From: Actinomycetota bacterium
GTDB taxonomy: Bacteria > Actinomycetota > Thermoleophilia > Solirubrobacterales > 70-9
Direction: 5' to 3'
NCBI GenBank assembly: GCA_005884985.1
Contig: VAYK01000020.1
Location: 1-9,239 of the forward strand
Length of the DNA: 9,239 bases
Shown: piece by piece, positions 5,527 to 9,239 of the stretch
How the letters are laid out: each line of letters opens with the position of its first letter
Position numbering within the stretch: position 1 is the stretch's first letter
Program-made: the position numbers and the translations under genes
Notes under the pieces: generated by a model
What the model saw: only the letters and a program-made list of their open reading frames with translations
Told to the model about the DNA's origin: nothing
The model's database searches: none

Positions 5527-6981
5527 TTGATCCTCGCCATCGACCAGGGCACGACCGGGACCACCTGCCTCGTCTTCGACCGCGACGGCCGGATCGCCGG
5601 ACGCGCGTACTCGGAGTTCGGGCAGCACTTTCCCGAGCCCGGCTGGGTCGAGCACGATGCGGCCGAGATCTGGGACGTGACGCGCCGGATCGCCGTGCAG
5701 GCGATCGTGGACGCCGGGATCCAGGGCGCCGACCTGGACGCGATCGGGATCACCAACCAGCGCGAGACGGTCGTCGCCTGGGACCCGGAGACCGGCGAGC
5801 CCGTCCACCGCGCGCTCGTCTGGCAGGACCGCCGCACCGCAGCGCGCTGCAAAGAGCTCAGGGCGGCTGGACACGAGCCGCTGGTACGGCAGCGCACCGG
5901 GCTCGTCATCGATCCCTACTTCTCGGGCACGAAGATCGAATGGCTTCGGCGCAACGTCGAGGCGGCGCAAAGCGCCGTCTTCGGGACGATCGATTCCTGG
6001 CTCGTCTTCAAGCTCACCACTCGTCACGTCACCGACTACTCGAACGCCTCGCGGACGATGCTGTTCGACATCCACGAGCTGCGCTGGGACCCCGAGCTCT
6101 GCGGCCTGCTCGGGGTCGAACCCGCCAGTCTGCCCGAGCCGGTTCCCTCGGCCGAGATCTACGGCCGCACCGGCGTCTTCGGCGGCGACGTCCCGGTGGC
6201 CGGGATCGCGGGCGACCAGCAGGCGGCGCTCTTCGGCCAGGCCTGCCGGCGGCCCGGCATGGCCAAGAACACCTACGGGACGGGCAGCTTCGTCCTCCTC
6301 AACACCGGTCGCCACGCGGCGGAGCCCGGCGAAGGCCTGCTCACCACGGTCGCCTGGGGTCTGGGCCAGGAGACGGACTACGCGCTCGAGGCGGCGGTGT
6401 TCATCACCGGTGCCGCCCTCCAGTGGCTGCGCGACGGGCTCGGGATCATCGGCACGGCGCCCGAGAGCGAGGGGCTGGCGGCCTCGCTCGATTCGAACGA
6501 TGGCGTCTACTTCGTTCCCGCCCTGACCGGCCTCGGGTCACCGCATTGGGATCCGTATGCGCGGGGGACGATCGTCGGCCTGACGCGCGGCTCCGGCCGC
6601 GCCCAGCTGGCACGGGCCGCCCTCGAGGCGATCGCCTACCAAACGGTGGACGCGGTGCGGGCGCAGGAGGCGGCGGCCGGGGAGGCGCTCGAGGTGCTGA
6701 AGGCCGATGGGGGCGCGGTGTCCAATCGCTGGCTGATGCAGTTCCAGGCGGACGTGCTCGGTGCACCGGTGGTCGTTCCCGAGATCTCCGAGACTACGGC
6801 GCTCGGCGCGGCCTACCTTGCGGGGATCGCCACCGGCGTGTGGGACGCCGAGCAGGTCGAGGCGATGTGGCGGCAGGCGGCCCGATACGAGCCGCGCATG
6901 GGCGAGGACGAGCGCCAGACGCTGCTCGCGAGCTGGCACCGAGCCGTGGAGCGCGCGAAGGGCTGGGCCGAGCGGCCCTAG
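5527..6981 (+). CDS. glpK: Glycerol kinase GlpK
   Basis: FGGY-family kinase (484 aa) that phosphorylates glycerol with ATP to sn-glycerol-3-phosphate in the cytoplasm. Seen: the N-terminal phosphate-binding ILAIDQGTTGTT (2-13), ITNQRET (75-81), WQDRRT (99-104), YFSGTKIEWL (131-140), the glycerol/catalytic segment GIAGDQQAALFGQ (226-238) with Asp230 as the predicted base, NTYGTGSFVLLNTG (248-261), LTGLGSPHWDPYARG (333-347) and the C-terminal ADGGAVSN (393-400). These together separate it from xylulose and gluconate kinases. Length is close to the usual ~500 aa. The TTG at 5527 must be the start: a TAG in frame at 5512 excludes anything further upstream, and homology begins at once. No glpF or glpD is next to it; a PlsC-type acyltransferase follows in the same direction 82 nt later, which suggests the product may feed lipid synthesis. 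Confidence 0.96.
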   Translation: MILAIDQGTTGTTCLVFDRDGRIAGRAYSEFGQHFPEPGWVEHDAAEIWDVTRRIAVQAIVDAGIQGADLDAIGITNQRETVVAWDPETGEPVHRALVWQDRRTAARCKELRAAGHEPLVRQRTGLVIDPYFSGTKIEWLRRNVEAAQSAVFGTIDSWLVFKLTTRHVTDYSNASRTMLFDIHELRWDPELCGLLGVEPASLPEPVPSAEIYGRTGVFGGDVPVAGIAGDQQAALFGQACRRPGMAKNTYGTGSFVLLNTGRHAAEPGEGLLTTVAWGLGQETDYALEAAVFITGAALQWLRDGLGIIGTAPESEGLAASLDSNDGVYFVPALTGLGSPHWDPYARGTIVGLTRGSGRAQLARAALEAIAYQTVDAVRAQEAAAGEALEVLKADGGAVSNRWLMQFQADVLGAPVVVPEISETTALGAAYLAGIATGVWDAEQVEAMWRQAARYEPRMGEDERQTLLASWHRAVERAKGWAERP

Positions 6982-7038
6982 CGAGCCCGGGTGAGCTGGC
7001 CGAGTAACCCCGACGGCCCCCAGGGGTAGAACCGGTCG

Positions 7039-7055
7039 AGCCGGCCGTGCCGGCT
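7039..7055 (+). other. Perfect 7-bp inverted repeat just before the acyltransferase start
   Basis: AGCCGGC, loop CGT, GCCGGCT: a perfect GC-rich hairpin ending 8 nt before the ATG at 7064. Outer bases CGAGC (7037-7041) and GCTCG (7056-7060) allow an alternative, wider pairing. There is no T-tract after it, so it is not a standard terminator. It could attenuate read-through from glpK, hinder ribosome access, or bind a repressor. Confidence 0.45.
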
Positions 7056-7063
7056 GCTCGTCT

Positions 7064-7846
7064 ATGCCCGACATCAAGCCCCAGGTCTACAAGGACCCTC
7101 GCCCCGCGGAGTACTTTGCGCGCTTTCACGAGCGCTCTCGCACCCACGATCCCGACTGGGTCTACGACGTGGCGCGCATCGTGACGACGCCCCCGAGCCT
7201 GCTCTTCTACCGGGCCCGCGCGATCGGCGCGGAGCACGTGCCCACCTCGGGCCCCGTGATCCTCGCCCCGAACCACTTCAGCCAGTGGGACCACTTCTTC
7301 GCCGGCGTCTACGTACGCCGGAAGGTCCGCTTCATGGCGAAGTCCCAGCTGTTCTCGAACCCGGTGATCAGGTTCATCTTCTGGCACGGCGGCGCCTTCC
7401 CGGTCCGCCGCGGCCATCACGACGAGGAGGCGTTCAAGACCGCCTTCGCGATCCTCGATCGCGGTGGCTGCCTGCTGATGTACCCGGAGGGCGGGCGCTC
7501 GCGCAGCGGGGGGCTGGGAGAGCCGCGCCCCGGCGTCGGCCGGATCGCCCTCGAGTCGGGCGTGCCCGTGGTCCCCGTCGCGATCCATGGGTCGCTCGGG
7601 GTGCGCAGGTGGCGCAAGCTGCGTTTCCCGAAGGTCACCGTGCAATACGGGGAGCCGATCAGGTTCGAGGCGGTCTCCTCGCCGAGCCGGCAGCAGCAGC
7701 TGGAGGTCGCCGGGCAGATCTTCGAGCGCGTGCGCGAGATGTACGCCGCGCTCGAGGAGAAGGGTCGCCGGGGCGTGATCAAGGCTCTGCGCGAGGGGAT
7801 CGGCGCCCGCACGGAGCAGCAGCTCCCGGCGGGCCAGCATCGCTAG
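7064..7846 (+). CDS. PlsC-type 1-acylglycerol-3-phosphate acyltransferase family protein
   Basis: A 260-aa acyltransferase of the PlsC/LPLAT family, expected to move an acyl chain onto lysophosphatidate or a related lipid alcohol at the inner face of the membrane. The catalytic NHFSQWDHFF (70-79) has the H-X4-D pair His71/Asp76. Acceptor motif GAFPVRRG is at 110-117; PEGGRSRSG (141-149) is motif III with Gly in place of the usual Thr of EGTRS; GVPVVPVAIHGS (166-177) is motif IV. Segments around 61-68 and 99-110 are hydrophobic, but there is no clear transmembrane helix or signal peptide. A basic C-terminal region follows residue 232. Only the ATG at 7064 is available as a start (no in-frame alternative seen upstream), and no Shine-Dalgarno is evident. 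It lies 82 nt after glpK and is probably co-transcribed. Exact acceptor specificity is not readable. Confidence 0.88.
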   Translation: MPDIKPQVYKDPRPAEYFARFHERSRTHDPDWVYDVARIVTTPPSLLFYRARAIGAEHVPTSGPVILAPNHFSQWDHFFAGVYVRRKVRFMAKSQLFSNPVIRFIFWHGGAFPVRRGHHDEEAFKTAFAILDRGGCLLMYPEGGRSRSGGLGEPRPGVGRIALESGVPVVPVAIHGSLGVRRWRKLRFPKVTVQYGEPIRFEAVSSPSRQQQLEVAGQIFERVREMYAALEEKGRRGVIKALREGIGARTEQQLPAGQHR

Positions 7847-7870
7847 CTCGGCCCCGACGTCGTCCGTCGC

Positions 7871-8779
7871 TCACTCGTATCTCGAGTCCAGCGTGGGCCA
7901 GTAGTCGGGGTCGTGCCCGGGGACGATCACGGCCTGCGGGTACTGGCGGGCAAACAGCGCCAGCTCCTGGCGCGAGCGCCGCCAGGTGTGGCGGTCGAGG
8001 GGGCGCAGCGGCTCGGGTGCGTTGCCGAGCTGAGCGTGGGTGTAGATCGCGTCGCCGGCGATCACGAAGTCGCGGTCGCGCAGGCGGGCGATCACGCTCT
8101 GGTGACCCGCCGAGTGCCCGGGAGTGAAGGCAAGCCGCACGCTGCCGTCGCCGAACAGGTCGAAGGTGCGGCCGAAGGTCGAGTATGAGGCGATAGCCGG
8201 ACCCGCGTAGCTGAGCGTCCGGTAGTCGAACACGTAGTCGTAGTGCGCCGGCCGGTAGCGGTGCAGCAGCGGGCGGGGGTCCGTGGTCGCCGCGTGCCAC
8301 TCCGCGACGGAGATCACGAGGGTCGAGTTGGGGAACTCGGACATTCCCGAGGCGTGATCCTGATGCAGGTGGGTCATGACGACCAACGGAACGTCCCTGG
8401 CCTCAATCCCACGGTCACGAAGCTGGGCGGACACGTCTCGCCCGGGCTCGATGCGCGGCCGCGCGGTCCGGGCCCACGCCCGTCCCATGTTCTCGCGCGG
8501 CTTCGCGGCCACCGACGGGTGCAGTCCCGTGTCCACGAGCATCGGGCCTGCACTGGGATGCCGGATCAGGAAGGCGAGACACGGCACGGTCCACCACCTG
8601 GAGCGCGAGGTGATGGCGCCGAGCACCTTGAGCGTCTCCAGGCCGCCCCCGGGGCGCTCGAAGAAGGCGCGCGGGAACTCCAGCTCGCCGCCGAGCAGAG
8701 GCTCGACGGTGACCGTGGTTCCCGGCTCGCCGCCGGCCAGCGGCTCGGTCAGCGGCTTCGGCTCGGCGTGGAGCTTCAT
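7871..8779 (-). CDS. Metallo-beta-lactamase-fold hydrolase, AHL lactonase-like
   Basis: A 302-aa MBL-fold protein. The binuclear metal site is complete: HLHQDH (His137, His139, Asp141, His142), His222 in TPGHSAGH, Asp243 in IAGDAIY, and His289 in VPGHD. Tyr246, three residues after Asp243, matches the active-site tyrosine (Tyr194) of the AiiA-type N-acyl homoserine lactonases, and MLVDTGLHP (80-88), the TPGHSAGHQS segment and the closing GHD are also shared with that family. A lactonase acting on homoserine lactones or other gamma-lactones is the best guess; related MBL hydrolases remain possible. There is no signal peptide, so it should be cytoplasmic. It is some 50 residues longer than AiiA (250 aa), mostly at the N-terminus. 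The ATG at 8779 is preferred to a TTG at 8812 because a TANNNT box lies 9 nt before it. It converges on the acyltransferase gene (24-nt gap). Confidence 0.82.
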   Translation of the reverse strand: MKLHAEPKPLTEPLAGGEPGTTVTVEPLLGGELEFPRAFFERPGGGLETLKVLGAITSRSRWWTVPCLAFLIRHPSAGPMLVDTGLHPSVAAKPRENMGRAWARTARPRIEPGRDVSAQLRDRGIEARDVPLVVMTHLHQDHASGMSEFPNSTLVISVAEWHAATTDPRPLLHRYRPAHYDYVFDYRTLSYAGPAIASYSTFGRTFDLFGDGSVRLAFTPGHSAGHQSVIARLRDRDFVIAGDAIYTHAQLGNAPEPLRPLDRHTWRRSRQELALFARQYPQAVIVPGHDPDYWPTLDSRYE

Positions 8780-8788
8780 CGGCCGGTC

Positions 8789-8794
8789 AGCGTA
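8789..8794 (-). promoter_or_regulatory. -10 box just upstream of the lactonase-like gene
   Basis: TACGCT on the minus strand (8794-8789) fits TANNNT and ends 9 nt before the ATG at 8779, with no ribosome site between. This favours a leaderless transcript and the ATG start. Confidence 0.45.
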
Positions 8795-8854
8795 GCGGGG
8801 CGGACCCGGCAAACAGACCCTTGCAGCTCGCTCCGGGCGGCCCGTTGCCGAGGA

Positions 8855-8860
8855 TAAGCT
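8855..8860 (+). promoter_or_regulatory. -10 box just upstream of the dehydrogenase gene
   Basis: TAAGCT fits TANNNT and ends 9 nt before the GTG at 8870, again with no ribosome site between. It lies in the 90-bp divergent gap shared with the lactonase-like gene. Confidence 0.45.
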
Positions 8861-8869
8861 CAGCGGCCA

Positions 8870-9239
8870 GTGGTCGACGATCCCGCATCGCGAATCTTCC
8901 GACCGGACCTGTTGGCGGGCCGGGTGTGTGTCGTCTCCGGCGCTGGCACCGGCCTGGGGCGGGCGACTTCACTCGAGCTGGCTGGCCTGGGCGCGACCGT
9001 GGTCGGCTGCGGGCGGCGGGCCGAGCCACTCGAGGACACGATGAACGCCATCCGCGAGGCTGGCGGAGTGGCGGAGGCGGAGCCGATGGACATCCGCGAC
9101 TCCGATGCGGTAGAGAGCCTGTTCGACGGGATCGTCGATCGCCACGGTCGGGTCGACCTGCTCGTCAACAACGCCGGCGGCCAGTTCCTCAGTCCCGCGG
9201 AGGCGATCAGCCCGAAGGGCTTTCGGACCGTGATCGAGC
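8870..9239 (+). CDS. Short-chain dehydrogenase, 2,4-dienoyl-CoA reductase-like, cut by window edge
   Basis: The first 123 residues of a classical short-chain dehydrogenase/reductase. The dinucleotide-binding SGAGTGLG (23-30) gives the TGxxxGxG pattern, two arginines after the second strand (GCGRRAE, 47-52) suggest NADP(H), Asp74 (MDI) fits the adenine-ring position, and NNAG is at 100-103. The segment NNAGGQFLSPAEAIS followed by KGFR is typical of 2,4-dienoyl-CoA and trans-2-enoyl-CoA reductases of the SDR family, which help degrade unsaturated fatty acids. The catalytic Tyr-X3-Lys lies beyond the right edge, so activity cannot be checked. The GTG at 8870 is chosen because residues from there fit the family's N-terminal length (homology core begins near residue 12) and a TAAGCT box stands 9 nt before it. 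Confidence 0.85.
   Translation, partial: MVDDPASRIFRPDLLAGRVCVVSGAGTGLGRATSLELAGLGATVVGCGRRAEPLEDTMNAIREAGGVAEAEPMDIRDSDAVESLFDGIVDRHGRVDLLVNNAGGQFLSPAEAISPKGFRTVIE

Noticed and set aside
5473..6315. Minus-strand frame of 280 codons opposite glpK
   Set aside because: It is antisense to clear glycerol kinase motifs, with low-complexity composition.
7007..7027. ACCCC/GGGGT inverted repeat after glpK as a terminator
   Set aside because: It has only 5 bp of stem, an 11-nt loop and no T-tract.
6794..7840. Minus-strand frame of 348 codons
   Set aside because: It is a shadow of glpK and the acyltransferase; no domain is seen.
8807..8812. TTGCCG as a -35 box for the lactonase-like gene (a similar one at 4399-4404 for the biotinyl gene)
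   Set aside because: In both cases only 12 bp separate it from the -10 box, too short for a normal sigma-70 promoter. The repeated 12-bp spacing is noted but may be chance.

Overview
This window comes from a high-GC bacterial chromosome (roughly 70% G+C by eye). Gene content, GTG/TTG starts and the near absence of Shine-Dalgarno sites suggest an Actinomycetota-like organism. A Thermoleophilia-type soil or metagenomic lineage is my guess, not something the sequence proves. All genes look chromosomal and metabolic; I see no tRNA, rRNA, CRISPR array, insertion sequence or phage gene.

Left part (1-2925, minus strand): a biotin synthesis operon read right to left as bioB, bioF, bioD. The two junctions have identical 7-nt gaps, and bioD runs off the left edge. 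Next (2926-3308) is a 383-bp stretch with no intact gene. It holds a plus-strand remnant that resembles the first ~75 residues of a family 3 glycoside hydrolase. Then (3309-4372, minus strand) comes a tight pair: a 70-aa stand-alone biotinyl carrier protein of the mycobacterial TB7.3 type, overlapping by ATGA a crotonase-fold protein. That protein lacks one hydratase glutamate but keeps the tyrosine typical of methylmalonyl-CoA decarboxylase. A biotin-carrying protein, a possible decarboxylase and the genes that make biotin thus lie in one orientation.

Middle (4394-5429): a family 2 glycosyltransferase gene on the plus strand, broken by a one-base frameshift near 4622, faces a small cupin gene on the minus strand. 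The two genes share a CTAG at their stops. Right part (5527-7846, plus strand): glycerol kinase (glpK) followed by a PlsC-type acyltransferase, which suggests a link between glycerol-3-phosphate formation and phospholipid assembly. Then (7871-8779, minus strand) there is a metallo-beta-lactamase-fold protein with every metal ligand and the active-site tyrosine of AHL lactonases. Divergent from it is the start of a short-chain dehydrogenase resembling 2,4-dienoyl-CoA reductase, cut by the right edge.

A recurring regulatory pattern is a TANNNT box ending 8-9 nt before a start codon with no ribosome binding site (before the biotinyl protein, glpK, the lactonase-like gene and the dehydrogenase). 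This is the architecture of leaderless transcripts. The cupin gene instead has a clear -35/-10 promoter with 17-bp spacing and a Shine-Dalgarno site.
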